DNA of 64,000 bases from Bradyrhizobium sp. BTAi1 (GCF_000015165.1 NC_009485.1:186001-250000); one strand, 5' to 3'; counted from the first letter of the stretch, positions 51,677 through 63,264 are shown. Notes: generated from the sequence alone by a model not told the origin. Translations and numbers: made by a program.

Positions 51677-53827
51677 GTGCAGACCGCACAACGCAAATCG
51701 CTGATCATGCTGCGATGGATGATGGTGGCGTCGCTCGCGCTGCCGGTCGCGCTGTTCCTGGTCGCGGCCTATGTCTCCTACGGTTCGACCTGCGAGGAGG
51801 CCGATCGCGACATCCGTCGCTCGCTGGATGTCGTCCACGAGCATGCCGAGAAGGTGTTCGAGACCATCGACCGCAGCCTGTCGGAGATCGACGAGATCGT
51901 CCGTGATCTCTCCGACGCCGAGATCAAGGCCCGCGAGCAGGCGCTGCATGGCCGGCTGCGTCAGCTCTCGGATACTTTGCCGCAGATGAAGTCCGCCTGG
52001 GTGTTCGATGTCCAGGGTCGTCCGTTGGTGAGCAGCATGATCTATCCGGCGCCGGATATGATCTTCGCCGACCGCGACTACTTCAGCGCCCATGTGACGA
52101 CCAACGCCGGCAGCTTCGTCGGTGCTGCACTGACGCCGCGGCCGCCCGACCATGGCGCTGCGTTCTTCAGTGTGAGCCGCCGCCGCCAGAGCGCGGACGG
52201 CCGCTTCACCGGCGTGATCCAGGCTTCGGTGCTGCCGGATTATTTCGAGCACTTCTATGCCCGGATCGGACGCGCGCCGGGCAGCTACTTCGCGCTGCGC
52301 CGCTTCGACGGTCTTGTTCTGGCACGCTTTCCGGCGGCGCAGCGCAGCGCGGGCCCGCCGCCGAACGATGTTCCGGCGGCCGCCGCCGATACGGAGCAAC
52401 TTGTCACCGAAACCTCGCCGATCGACGGACTCGAGCGCCGCGTCGGCTATCAGCGTCTCGCCGGATTTCCGGTCTACGTCTCGGCAGGGTTGGAGACGGC
52501 GACGATCCGCGATCGCTGGCTCGGCACGATGGGCCGGCACCTGATCTTCGGCATCCCGGCAACCGCGCTGCTCGTCGTCTTCCTGGCGATGGCGCGGCGC
52601 CGGACTGAGCGCTTCTATATCGAAGCGGCCCGTCGCCTGGAGGCGGAAGATGCCCTCAGGCACGGCCAGCGCATGGAAGCGCTGGGCCAGCTCACCGGCG
52701 GCGTCGCGCATGATTTCAACAATCTCCTGACCGTCATTCGGGCGTCAGCCGACCTGCTGCGCCGCGCCAACCTGCCGGAGGAGCGGCGGCTGCGCTACAT
52801 TGATGCGATCTCGGACACCGTGGCGCGCGCGTCCAAATTGACGTCTCAGCTCCTCGCCTTCGCCCGGCGCCAAACGCTGAAGCCGGAGGTGTTCGACATC
52901 AGCCGCAGCGTCGTCACGCTGCGCGACATGGTCAAGACGCTGGTGGGCTCGCGCATCGAGATCGTGACCTCCGTTCCCGACGAGCCCTGCTACGTCAACG
53001 CCGATGCCGGCCAGTTCGAAACGGCCCTCATCAACATGGCGGTCAATGCGCGGGATGCGATGGCCGGTCAGGGCCAACTGGTGATCAGTGTGACGGCAGC
53101 GTCCGATCTGCCGACGCCCGCGGCGCCGCAGGAGCGTCCGCCGCTCGGCTATGTCGCGCTCGCTGTCCAGGACACCGGCATCGGTATTCCTCAGCAGCAG
53201 TTCAGTCGGATCTTCGAACCTTTCTTCACCACCAAGACGATCGGCCAGGGCACCGGGCTCGGCCTGTCGCAGGTGTTCGGTTTCGCCAAGCAGTCCGGTG
53301 GCGAGATCGGTGTGACCAGCGAACTCGGCAAGGGCACCACGTTCACGCTTTATCTGCCGCGTGTCGCGCCGGCCGAGCAGCCAAGGGGCGATGCTGGCGG
53401 GCATGCGGTGCCGATCGGCGGCCGCGGCATGGCGGTGCTTGTGGTCGAGGACAATATCGACGTGGGCAGATCCGCGACCGAGGCGCTCGCCGAGCTCGGC
53501 TATCTCACGACCCTCGTCGACAACGCCAGGGACGCCCTGGAAGAGCTGATCGACGGCGGGAGCCGGTTCGATGTCGTTTTCACCGACGTCGTGATGCCGG
53601 GGATGACCGGTCTCGAACTTGCCGAGGAGATTCGCCGGCTCGAGCTCAACATCCCCATAGTGCTGGCGAGTGGCTACAGCCATGTGCTGGCGCAGCAGGG
53701 TACCAATGGCTTCGAACTGTTGCGCAAGCCGTATTCGATCGAAGAATTGTCGCGCGTGCTGCACAAGGTGGTGCCGGTCCCGCTCCACCGTGCGCCGCCG
53801 GTGGCTCCGAGCTCGGAGATGCGCTGA
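51677..53827 (+). CDS. Hybrid sensor histidine kinase/response regulator
   Basis: The roughly 716-residue inner-membrane protein has an N-terminal membrane segment (MVASLALPVALFLVAAYVSY), a periplasmic Cache/PDC-like sensing region, a second membrane segment near residue 290 (LIFGIPATALLVVFLAMA), a HisKA box GQLTGGVAHDFNNLLTVIRASADLL, and a HATPase domain with INMAVNARDAM, DTGIGI and GTGLGLSQVFG. A receiver domain with DVVFTDVVMPGMTG closes it. The start is probably the GTG at 51677. No separate output regulator is next to it; the target genes are unknown. Confidence 0.88.
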   Translation: MQTAQRKSLIMLRWMMVASLALPVALFLVAAYVSYGSTCEEADRDIRRSLDVVHEHAEKVFETIDRSLSEIDEIVRDLSDAEIKAREQALHGRLRQLSDTLPQMKSAWVFDVQGRPLVSSMIYPAPDMIFADRDYFSAHVTTNAGSFVGAALTPRPPDHGAAFFSVSRRRQSADGRFTGVIQASVLPDYFEHFYARIGRAPGSYFALRRFDGLVLARFPAAQRSAGPPPNDVPAAAADTEQLVTETSPIDGLERRVGYQRLAGFPVYVSAGLETATIRDRWLGTMGRHLIFGIPATALLVVFLAMARRRTERFYIEAARRLEAEDALRHGQRMEALGQLTGGVAHDFNNLLTVIRASADLLRRANLPEERRLRYIDAISDTVARASKLTSQLLAFARRQTLKPEVFDISRSVVTLRDMVKTLVGSRIEIVTSVPDEPCYVNADAGQFETALINMAVNARDAMAGQGQLVISVTAASDLPTPAAPQERPPLGYVALAVQDTGIGIPQQQFSRIFEPFFTTKTIGQGTGLGLSQVFGFAKQSGGEIGVTSELGKGTTFTLYLPRVAPAEQPRGDAGGHAVPIGGRGMAVLVVEDNIDVGRSATEALAELGYLTTLVDNARDALEELIDGGSRFDVVFTDVVMPGMTGLELAEEIRRLELNIPIVLASGYSHVLAQQGTNGFELLRKPYSIEELSRVLHKVVPVPLHRAPPVAPSSEMR

Positions 53828-53884
53828 TCATCGGAGCGGGAACTGAGTCGCGGAACCTTCTACTTGGCCCGCCGTTGTCGGCGA

Positions 53885-55840
53885 ATGGGACAGGTCCAGG
53901 ACATCGCGCGGCCCGCTGTGTCGTCGGCTGATGAGGCGCCGATCATCGAGATCGCCGCCGAAAACGGCGCGCAGGTCGAGCCGCCTCCGCCGGAGGTGGT
54001 GGAGCCCGACCCTGAACTGTCGCCGGAGGAAGCCGAACAGGTCCGCAAGCGCTATCTGCTGACGCGGTTCTGGATCAGCGCGCACGGCTATTGGGGAGCA
54101 GCCGGCGACCGCCTGGCCTGGCCCTTCACGATCGGCCTTCTGACCCCGATCGTCGGCACCGTCGCGTTTCAATATGGCATCAACGTCTGGAATCGGTCGA
54201 TCTTCGACGCGATCGAGAAGCGCGATTCGGCGACCGTTTTCCATCTGACCGCGATCTTCTTCCCGCTGGCGATCGGCAGCGTGATTCTGGCCGTCGCGCA
54301 GGTCTATGCCCGGATGGCGATCCAGCGCCGCTGGCGCGCCTGGCTGACGAACAGCATCATCACGCGCTGGCTGGCCTCCGGGCGCTACTATCAGCTCAAT
54401 CTCGTCAGTGGCGATCACAAGAACCCGGAATACAGGATCGCTGAGGATCTGCGCATCGCGACCGACTCACCGGTCGATTTCGTGGCCGGGGTCACCTCGG
54501 CGCTGCTCTCGGCGGCAACCTTCATCGTCGTACTCTGGACCATTGGCGGTGCGCTCACATTGCGCTTGGGCGGCACGGAGCTCACGATCCCGGGCTTCCT
54601 CGTGCTGGCCGCGGTGATCTACGCCGCCATCGCTTCGGGCTCGATCGTGACGATCGGCCGTCGCTTTGTGCAGACGTCCGAGGACAAGAATCAGGCGGAG
54701 GCCGACTTCCGCTACGCGCTGACGCGCGTGCGCGAAAACGGCGAAAGCATCGCGTTGCTCGGCGGCGAAGCCGAGGAGCGTGCTGGCATCGATCGGACGT
54801 TCGGCAACGTCCTGGGACAATGGGCGCGGCTCGCCGGGCAGCACATGCGCACGACACTTGTGTCGCAGGGCTCGAGCCTCATCGCGCCGGTCGTGCCGCT
54901 GTTGCTGTGCGCACCGAAGTTTCTCGATGGCAGCATGACGCTTGGTCAGGTCATGCAGGCTGCGAGCGCGTTCACCATCGTGCAGACCGCCTTCGGCTGG
55001 TTGGTCGACAATTATCCGCGGCTGGCGGACTGGAATGCCTGCGCCCGCCGTATCGCCTCGTTGATGATGTCGCTCGATGCGCTCGAACGCGCGGAGCGCG
55101 GCGATGGACTCGGCCGCATCAAGCACGGCGAGACGACGGGCGACGCAATGCTGAGCTTGAACGATCTTTCGGTGACGCTCGATGACGGCACTGCGGTCGT
55201 CGGCGAGACCGAGGTCGTGGTCGATCCCGGCGAACGTCTGCTCGTGGCCGGCGAGTCGGGGACCGGCAAGAGCACTCTTGTGCGCGCCATTGCCGGCCTG
55301 TGGCCGTGGGGCGGTGGCAGCATCAACTTTCATCCCGATCGCCGCCTGTTCATGTTGCCGCAGCGGCCCTACGTGCCGTCAGGCAGTCTGCGCCGTGCGG
55401 TGGCCTATCCCGGCGCAGCTGAGGATTGGCCTGTCGAGCAGGTCGCCGACGCGCTGCACAAGGTCGGACTCGATCATCTCAAGGATCGGATCGAGGAAGA
55501 GGCTCCTTGGGATCAAACCCTGTCCGGCGGCGAGAAGCAGCGCCTCGCCTTCGCGCGACTGTTGCTGCACAGCCCGGATATCGTGGTGCTCGACGAGGCC
55601 ACCTCCGCGCTCGATGAGAAGAGCCAGGATCGCATGATGCAGGTCGTGACGAGCGAGCTGCCGAAGGCGACCATCGTCAGCGTCGCGCATCGTGCTGAGC
55701 TCGAAGCGTTTCACAGCCGGAAGATCGTGCTGGAACGGCGCAAGGGCGGCGCCAAGCTCGTGAGCGATATCGACCTGATCCCGCGCAAAGGTAAGCGGCG
55801 CCTCATCGGCCGGTTTCTGCGCCAGCGCAAGCAGCTCTGA
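53885..55840 (+). CDS. BacA/SbmA-type ABC transporter with fused ATPase (BclA-like)
   Basis: The 651-residue protein has a Pro/Glu-rich cytoplasmic N-terminus (residues 1-50), a membrane part of the SbmA/BacA type (WISAHGYWGAAGDRLAWPFTIGLL... and IEKRDSATVFHLTAIFF) and a C-terminal ATPase with Walker A GESGTGKSTL near 455, signature LSGGEKQRL near 545 and Walker B IVVLDEAT near 565. BclA of Bradyrhizobium has this architecture and imports antimicrobial NCR peptides during symbiosis; YddA and Rv1819c are other relatives. Whether this is BclA itself or a paralogue cannot be decided here. It follows the hybrid kinase by 57 bases. Confidence 0.82.
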   Translation: MGQVQDIARPAVSSADEAPIIEIAAENGAQVEPPPPEVVEPDPELSPEEAEQVRKRYLLTRFWISAHGYWGAAGDRLAWPFTIGLLTPIVGTVAFQYGINVWNRSIFDAIEKRDSATVFHLTAIFFPLAIGSVILAVAQVYARMAIQRRWRAWLTNSIITRWLASGRYYQLNLVSGDHKNPEYRIAEDLRIATDSPVDFVAGVTSALLSAATFIVVLWTIGGALTLRLGGTELTIPGFLVLAAVIYAAIASGSIVTIGRRFVQTSEDKNQAEADFRYALTRVRENGESIALLGGEAEERAGIDRTFGNVLGQWARLAGQHMRTTLVSQGSSLIAPVVPLLLCAPKFLDGSMTLGQVMQAASAFTIVQTAFGWLVDNYPRLADWNACARRIASLMMSLDALERAERGDGLGRIKHGETTGDAMLSLNDLSVTLDDGTAVVGETEVVVDPGERLLVAGESGTGKSTLVRAIAGLWPWGGGSINFHPDRRLFMLPQRPYVPSGSLRRAVAYPGAAEDWPVEQVADALHKVGLDHLKDRIEEEAPWDQTLSGGEKQRLAFARLLLHSPDIVVLDEATSALDEKSQDRMMQVVTSELPKATIVSVAHRAELEAFHSRKIVLERRKGGAKLVSDIDLIPRKGKRRLIGRFLRQRKQL

Positions 55841-55977
55841 ACGGGCGCGCGAGGTCGCCGATCAACGACGATCGTGCCGCGCACGGTCTCAGAGAGGACA
55901 CAATCGCGCCACGCCCTCCGCATTGGAGTCCGCTGCAAAACCGGCTATCACACGTCGCCTCAGCTCAGGACGCGACT

Positions 55978-56805
55978 TTGACGCCAGACAACGATCCTTC
56001 TCCCGCCCCCTTTGGAGCCTTCGCTCCCAACGCCGCGCAGGCGCTCGTCGTCCGGGTTGCGCGCGGATCCGGCTTGAAGCGTGGTGCATTCCGGCCGATG
56101 CTGACCCGCATCGTCAATCTGCTCCGCGCGGGACCGCTCGATGTCGACTATCAAGGGGCGCGTTTCCGCTTTCATCATCAGGTCAGCGCGACGGAGCGCG
56201 GAGCCCTGTTCAATCCCGAGTATAATCGTGAGGAGCTGGATTTTCTGCGCAGTCACATTCCGCCGGGCGGAGTGGCGGTCGATGTTGGCGCCAATGTCGG
56301 CACCTTCGCATTGCCGCTCGCGCGCCATGTCGGGCCGACCGGCCTGGTGATCGCGATCGAGCCGCATCCCGTGACCCATGCGCGGCTTGCCTTCAACCGC
56401 GATGCCTCGGCCCTGCCGCAAGTGAAGCTGTTCGCCGTCGCGGCCGGCGATAGCGATGGCGAGGTGATGATCGAAACCGATGGCGTCAATCTCGGCGCCA
56501 GCCACATCGTGGTCGGCGCCGCCGGGAGTGAGGCCATCAAGGTTCCATCGCTGCGGCTGCAGGCCATCCTCGAACAGGCTGGCGCGACCCGGATCGACGC
56601 GTTGAAGATCGATGTCGAGGGATTCGAGGATCGCGTTCTGACCTGCTTCTTCAGACATGCCCCTGACCTGCTGTGGCCGCGCGCGGTCGTCATCGAACAT
56701 CTGTCCCGCGACGAATGGCAGAACGATTGCCTCGCAGACATGATCGGCCGGGGCTATCGCGAGATCGGGCGGACACGCAGCAACACGCTGCTGCTGCGCG
56801 GCTGA
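55978..56805 (+). CDS. FkbM family methyltransferase
   Basis: The protein of about 275 residues has the SAM-binding motif VAVDVGANVGTFALPLARHVG near residue 100, AIEPHPVTHARLAFN near 125 and the FkbM-type LKIDVEGFEDRVL near 210. FkbM enzymes O-methylate sugars or natural products. The first 40 residues are not conserved, and the TTG start at 55978, after an AGGA box, is my best guess; an internal ATG at 56098 is an alternative. It is on the same strand as the BclA-like gene but 137 bases away. Confidence 0.82.
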   Translation: MTPDNDPSPAPFGAFAPNAAQALVVRVARGSGLKRGAFRPMLTRIVNLLRAGPLDVDYQGARFRFHHQVSATERGALFNPEYNREELDFLRSHIPPGGVAVDVGANVGTFALPLARHVGPTGLVIAIEPHPVTHARLAFNRDASALPQVKLFAVAAGDSDGEVMIETDGVNLGASHIVVGAAGSEAIKVPSLRLQAILEQAGATRIDALKIDVEGFEDRVLTCFFRHAPDLLWPRAVVIEHLSRDEWQNDCLADMIGRGYREIGRTRSNTLLLRG

Positions 56806-56890
56806 ATTCGCCGCACCGGTTCCGTTGCGGAGGTCGGAACATCGCGGCGCGCCGCGGCGTTATCGCTCCTGACATTCCAGGGAGCGGACC

Positions 56891-57376
56891 ATGAGCAACA
56901 ACGACATGCGCGATCAGGATCGCGCCTGGGACCTGATGAAGAAGATCGGCTTTGCCATGCTGGTCACGCGCGACGGTAACAAGCTCCGTGCGCGGCCGAT
57001 GAGCGCCTATCTCGCGCGTGACGAGAACATGATCTACTTCCTCACTGATGCGCGGCATCACAAGGATGAGGAGATCGCGCGCAATCCCCAGGTCAATTTG
57101 TCATTCGCGGATGCAGGCAGCCAGACATACGTATCGCTGACCGGGACCGCCGCCGTTTCGAACGACCGCAACAAGATCCGCGACCTGTTCACGACGACGG
57201 CAAAAGCGTGGTGGGACAGCGCCGAGGATCCGAACATTCGGCTGCTGAAGATCACGCCCGATGACGCCGAGTTCTGGGATTCTCCGGGTACAGTTGTCAG
57301 CTACGTCAAAATGGCGGCCGCAGCCGTCACCGGCACGCGTCCCGACATCGGCGACAACCGCAAGGTTTCGATGTGA
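56891..57376 (+). CDS. Pyridoxamine 5'-phosphate oxidase-like (general stress protein 26 type)
   Basis: The 161-residue split-barrel flavin-type protein starts MSNNDMRDQDRAWDLMKKIGFAMLVTRDGNKLRARPMSAYLARDENMIYFLTD, typical of the general stress protein 26 group, and contains HKDEEIARNPQVNLSFADAG and ILKITPDDAEFWDS-like stretches. It probably binds FMN or FAD; the reaction is unknown. A CAGGGAGCGG ribosome site precedes the ATG. Its TGA overlaps the next small ORF. Confidence 0.88.
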   Translation: MSNNDMRDQDRAWDLMKKIGFAMLVTRDGNKLRARPMSAYLARDENMIYFLTDARHHKDEEIARNPQVNLSFADAGSQTYVSLTGTAAVSNDRNKIRDLFTTTAKAWWDSAEDPNIRLLKITPDDAEFWDSPGTVVSYVKMAAAAVTGTRPDIGDNRKVSM

Positions 57377-57594
57377 TGCCGATCGAGCCGCCCGAGATTC
57401 CGCCGGCGACGCCGGGTCGTCCGATGGAGCCACCCCCGGAGGACCCGCTCGGCAATCCGAATCCCGAAGTGCCGCCGCCGATGCACGAGCCGGATATGCC
57501 GGCGCCTCCGCGCGAGCTGCCGGGCGAAACACCCAGCGAGGTGCCGGCGCGCGGACCGCAGGGGCCGACCACGCCGAATCCGGCCACGGATTGA
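57376..57594 (+). CDS. Small proline-rich hypothetical protein
   Basis: This possible 72-residue protein starts at the ATG that overlaps the preceding TGA (TGATG). It is strongly rich in Pro, Glu and Gly (MPIEPPEIPPATPGRPMEPP and onward), with no signal peptide and no membrane segment. The TGATG overlap and absence of stops support translation, but low complexity weakens any claim. Confidence 0.5.
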   Translation: MPIEPPEIPPATPGRPMEPPPEDPLGNPNPEVPPPMHEPDMPAPPRELPGETPSEVPARGPQGPTTPNPATD

Positions 57595-57837
57595 TCGTGG
57601 TTGAGCCGTGATGATGATGGACAGAGCAGGGTACCGGCGTATGCCGGCACCGCAGCGTTAAATCCCGGCAAGCCCTTGAAAATCAAGGTTGAATGGAACA
57701 TGAATGACGGCGGTCCGGCAGCCGGTTCACGTCGAAATAAATCGCCGCGCGAATTTGAACCCCGCCACAATCCAGCCTAACGCATAGCTGTTGATCACGC
57801 CGTGCTTCAAAAAGAACGTCTCGGGAAAACAATTCAC

Positions 57838-60111
57838 ATGAGCAAACTTCGCGTCCTGCTGCTTGCGACGACCGCGCTGTCGGCAATGCAACTGACGAGC
57901 TCCGGATCCTACGCGCAGGGGACGCCGATGGTCGTCGCCCAAGGTCCGGGCGGCGGCGAAGTCGGTCCGGACGGCCGACCGAAACAGCAGCCGCAAGGTC
58001 AGCCGCAGCGACCCGGCCCCGGCGCGCCGCCACCGCATCAGGCTGCGCCTCCGCCGCCTCCCGCGCCGCCGCCGGCTGCTGCGCCACGCCCGGCACCTCC
58101 GCCGCCCGCGCCGCCACCGGCAGCGGCCCCGCGTCCTGCGCCGGCTCCTCCTCCCCCACCTCCTCCGCCGCGGGCCGAGCCGCCGCGTCCAGCGCCCCCA
58201 CCGCCGCCCCCTCCGCCGCGGGCCGAGCCACCACGTCCGGCTGCTCCGCCGCCGCCCCCGCCGCCGCCGCGGGCTGAGCCGCCCCATGCGGCGCCGCCGC
58301 CTTCACGGGCCGAGCCGCCTGCGCCTCCGCCGTCGCGTCCCGCGCCGCCGGTCGCGGCTCCGCCGGTGCACACCCCGCCGCCTCCCGCACCTCCCCCGGC
58401 TTCGCCGCATGAGCCGGCACGCCCGGCGACTCCGCCTGCGCCTCCGCCGGCGGCTGCTCCCGTGCGTCCAACGCCGCCCACGCCACCCGCGGCCACGCCC
58501 GCCCCGCCGCCTCCGTCGAGTTCGGCACCGAACCAGCGGCCGGGAACGCCGCCGTCACCCGTGACACCGCCACCTTCGCCTCCAGCGGCGGGGAACGCGC
58601 CACCGCCTGCGCACACGCCACCGCGGTCCGCGGCGCCGTCTCCGCAGCCGACGCCGGCGCCGACTCCTCCAGGTGGCCCCGGGCAGCGGCCCCCGATACA
58701 GCCAGGTGCCGGCGCTCCGCCGCCCGGTGCTCCCCAGGGGGCACCCCCGCCGCGCGGCGCGCCGACGCCGCCCGCCGGAACCGTCGCACCCGGGCCCGGA
58801 ACGCCGCCTTCACCGGCGACGCCTCCGGCTGCACAGACGCCGCCCCCGAATGCGCAGCCCGGCACGCCGTCGCCCGGCCCACGTCCCGGCACGCCACCGA
58901 CGCCACCGCCGGCGGCAGGACCGGGTCCTGCTGCAGGACCCGGCGCCGCTGGTCCGGGTCCCGGCACGGCCGCTCCTGGACCCGGCGGACCGGCAGCGAC
59001 GCCGGCGCCTGGACCGGGATCTGGTCCCGGAGCCGGTGCGCAGGGTGCGGTGCCGCCCGCTGGACCGCCGGCGATGACCAATCGGCCGCCGCCGCAGGTG
59101 GCAGCTCCGATTCCCGCGCCGCCACCACCGTCACCCCAGCAGCTCACGCCGATTGCGCCTGGCGCACCCTTGGTGGGACCGCAGCGCCTCGAGGACTTCC
59201 GCGGTCAGCGCCGCGAGGTCCAGGAAGGTGGTCGCACCCTGATCTATGAGCCCGGCCGCGTCATCGTGCGCGATCCGGGCGGGCAGGAGTTCGTGCGTCA
59301 TGACGAGCTCGAGCGCTTCCGCTACGGCGCCCGCGACATCCGCGTGATGCGGGAGGACCGCGGCGAGACCCGCACCGTGGTGATCCGCCCGGACGGCAGC
59401 CAGATCGTGACAATCACCGCGCCCGACGGCCGGCTGCTGCGCCGTATCCGCCGCGACATCGGCGGCCGCGAGATCATCATCATCGACAACACCTACCGCG
59501 ATCCCCAGGCGGTCGGCGGCTTCTATGTGGATCTGCCGCCGCCGGAGATCCGCATCCCCTACAACCGCTACATCGTCGACGCCGAGGAGGCGCCGCCGGA
59601 TGTCATCTACGACACGTTGGTCGCGCCGCCCGTGGAGCGCGTCCAGCGCCGCTACTCGCTCGATGAAGTCCGCTACTCGCCGTCGGTGCGACAGCTGATG
59701 CCGTCGATCGATCTCAACACGATCACCTTCGAGACGGGATCGTGGGAGATCGGCCCTGATCAAGTGGCGAAGCTTCAGGTCATCGCCGACGGCCTCAACC
59801 AGGCAATCCAGCGCAACCCGCGCGAGGTCTTCCTGATCGAGGGCCATACCGATGCGGTCGGCAACGAGACCGACAATCTGTCGCTCTCGGACCGCCGTGC
59901 CGAATCGGTCGCGACCTTGCTGACCCAGCAATTCGGCGTTCCCGCCGAGAACCTGACGTCACAGGGTTATGGCGAGCAGTACCTCAAGGAGCAGACGCAG
60001 GGACCGAGCCGCATCAACCGCCGCGTCACGGTCCGCCGCATCACGCCGCTGCTGAATGGCGGCCAGGCCGCGCTGCCGCCGCCGCCCCCGGGCATCGCGC
60101 CGCCGCGCTGA
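57838..60111 (+). CDS. OmpA-family protein with long proline-rich region
   Basis: The 757-residue protein has a signal peptide (MSKLRVLLLATTALSAMQLTSSGSYA), a very long Pro/Ala-rich segment (about residues 60-430) with repeated PPPPPPPRAEPPRPA-like units, a middle domain (LEDFRGQRREVQEGGRTLIYEPGR near 450) and a C-terminal OmpA peptidoglycan-binding domain near 630-745 with TFETGSWEIGPDQ, IEGHTDAVGNETDNLSLSDRRAESV and GYGEQYLKE. It likely links envelope and peptidoglycan; the Pro region may span the periplasm. The ATG at 57838 fits the signal peptide. Confidence 0.9.
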   Translation: MSKLRVLLLATTALSAMQLTSSGSYAQGTPMVVAQGPGGGEVGPDGRPKQQPQGQPQRPGPGAPPPHQAAPPPPPAPPPAAAPRPAPPPPAPPPAAAPRPAPAPPPPPPPPRAEPPRPAPPPPPPPPRAEPPRPAAPPPPPPPPRAEPPHAAPPPSRAEPPAPPPSRPAPPVAAPPVHTPPPPAPPPASPHEPARPATPPAPPPAAAPVRPTPPTPPAATPAPPPPSSSAPNQRPGTPPSPVTPPPSPPAAGNAPPPAHTPPRSAAPSPQPTPAPTPPGGPGQRPPIQPGAGAPPPGAPQGAPPPRGAPTPPAGTVAPGPGTPPSPATPPAAQTPPPNAQPGTPSPGPRPGTPPTPPPAAGPGPAAGPGAAGPGPGTAAPGPGGPAATPAPGPGSGPGAGAQGAVPPAGPPAMTNRPPPQVAAPIPAPPPPSPQQLTPIAPGAPLVGPQRLEDFRGQRREVQEGGRTLIYEPGRVIVRDPGGQEFVRHDELERFRYGARDIRVMREDRGETRTVVIRPDGSQIVTITAPDGRLLRRIRRDIGGREIIIIDNTYRDPQAVGGFYVDLPPPEIRIPYNRYIVDAEEAPPDVIYDTLVAPPVERVQRRYSLDEVRYSPSVRQLMPSIDLNTITFETGSWEIGPDQVAKLQVIADGLNQAIQRNPREVFLIEGHTDAVGNETDNLSLSDRRAESVATLLTQQFGVPAENLTSQGYGEQYLKEQTQGPSRINRRVTVRRITPLLNGGQAALPPPPPGIAPPR

Positions 60112-60135
60112 GGCGCCGCGACCGAGGCAAAAATG

Positions 60136-60166
60136 AAAATGGCCGGGAGCGATCCCGGCCATTTTT
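60136..60166. terminator. Bidirectional terminator after the OmpA gene
   Basis: aaaatggccggga (60136-60148) and tcccggccatttt (60153-60165) form a 13-base stem with a 4-base loop, with A's before and T's after. It ends the OmpA-type gene and could also stop argG transcripts from the other side. Confidence 0.88.
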
Positions 60167-60353
60167 GTTGGTGGCAATCCGTTTGGTGGTGTTCTGTGTC
60201 GTCGCCGCGAGGCGGGGACCCACGCTCACCGGATCAAGTTTTGCGCCGGCTGGAGCTACGACCGTCTGTTACGAGATCTGCAGGTGGTTACGGGTCCCTG
60301 CGTTCTCAGGGACACCGGTGAATGTCGTGCGCGTCTCAGCCAGCAGCTTTTGC

Positions 60354-62569
<2,216 letters not shown>

Positions 62570-62614
62570 GGCGCGCGGTTTAGCGAAAGCGCGTGGCCTT
62601 GGAAAGACCGGCCA

Positions 62615-63100
62615 TCACCGCGGCGATCCCGACGGCAGCGGCGGCGGTGGCGGAAACGCGGGCGGCGGCTCGCGCCAGCGGCCGGCATTGCGTCCCGCGA
62701 TCAGCCAGTAGACGAGGCCGCCGAGAATACCGGCTCCGCTCAGGATTTCGAACTGACGGTGGTCGATGCTGTCGAAGCGAAACGTCTCCGGATCGAACGG
62801 AATCAAGCCGAGATAACAGGCCGCGCCGACCAGACCGCCGCCGATCGCATAAGCGAGTACGCTGCGGATCGACAACGCCTCGGTGATGAGGGCGATCAGC
62901 ATCGCCGGGATCAAGGCGAAGCCGGATACGAAGATGAAGCCGAAGCCGATGACGATCTGGAACGCGCTCTGGTCGATCGGGGCGATGCCGAGATCTGATA
63001 GTTCGGGGAACAGGATGGCGGTCACGACGACCAGTCCCGCGACAAAGCACGCGACCAGGAACGCGAACGCGATCACGACGAGCCGGCCGATCAGCGCCAT
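62615..63100 (-). CDS. Hypothetical membrane protein
   Basis: The 161-residue protein from the ATG at 63100 has four membrane segments (LVVIAFAFLVACFVAGLVVVTAILF, AFQIVIGFGFIFVSGFALIPAMLIALI, VLAYAIGGGLVGAACYLGLI and ILSGAGILGGLVYWLIAG) and a Pro-rich cytoplasmic tail (WREPPPAFPPPPPLPSGSPR). The family is not clear to me; similar small four-helix proteins are frequent in Bradyrhizobium. It lies between rlmN and the PAP2 gene on the same strand. Confidence 0.75.
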   Translation of the reverse strand: MALIGRLVVIAFAFLVACFVAGLVVVTAILFPELSDLGIAPIDQSAFQIVIGFGFIFVSGFALIPAMLIALITEALSIRSVLAYAIGGGLVGAACYLGLIPFDPETFRFDSIDHRQFEILSGAGILGGLVYWLIAGRNAGRWREPPPAFPPPPPLPSGSPR

Positions 63101-63146
63101 CGCATGACACCCATGTTGGTCAATCGCGGTCCCGCTTTCTCCACTT

Positions 63147-63229
63147 GTCATGGCCGGGCCTGACCCGGCCATCCATCTCACAGTCGTTGGCAGACGTGAT
63201 GGATGCCCGGGTCAAGCCCGGGCATGACG
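63147..63229. repeat. Paired REP-like palindromes (second copy)
   Basis: Palindromes ggccgggcctgacccggcc and gcccgggtcaagcccgggc in opposite orientation are separated by about 35 bases, as at 18622-18707. The element lies between rlmN and the small membrane-protein gene. Confidence 0.8.
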
Positions 63230-63264
63230 ATGTTGCTTGCCGATAGAGGCGATAATCACGACGA

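Noticed and set aside
57683..59147. Long open frames on the minus strand opposite the proline-rich OmpA region, giving Gly- or Ala/Arg-rich proteins
   Set aside because: They are the complement of proline codons (CCG/GGC) and have no signal, start context or motif.
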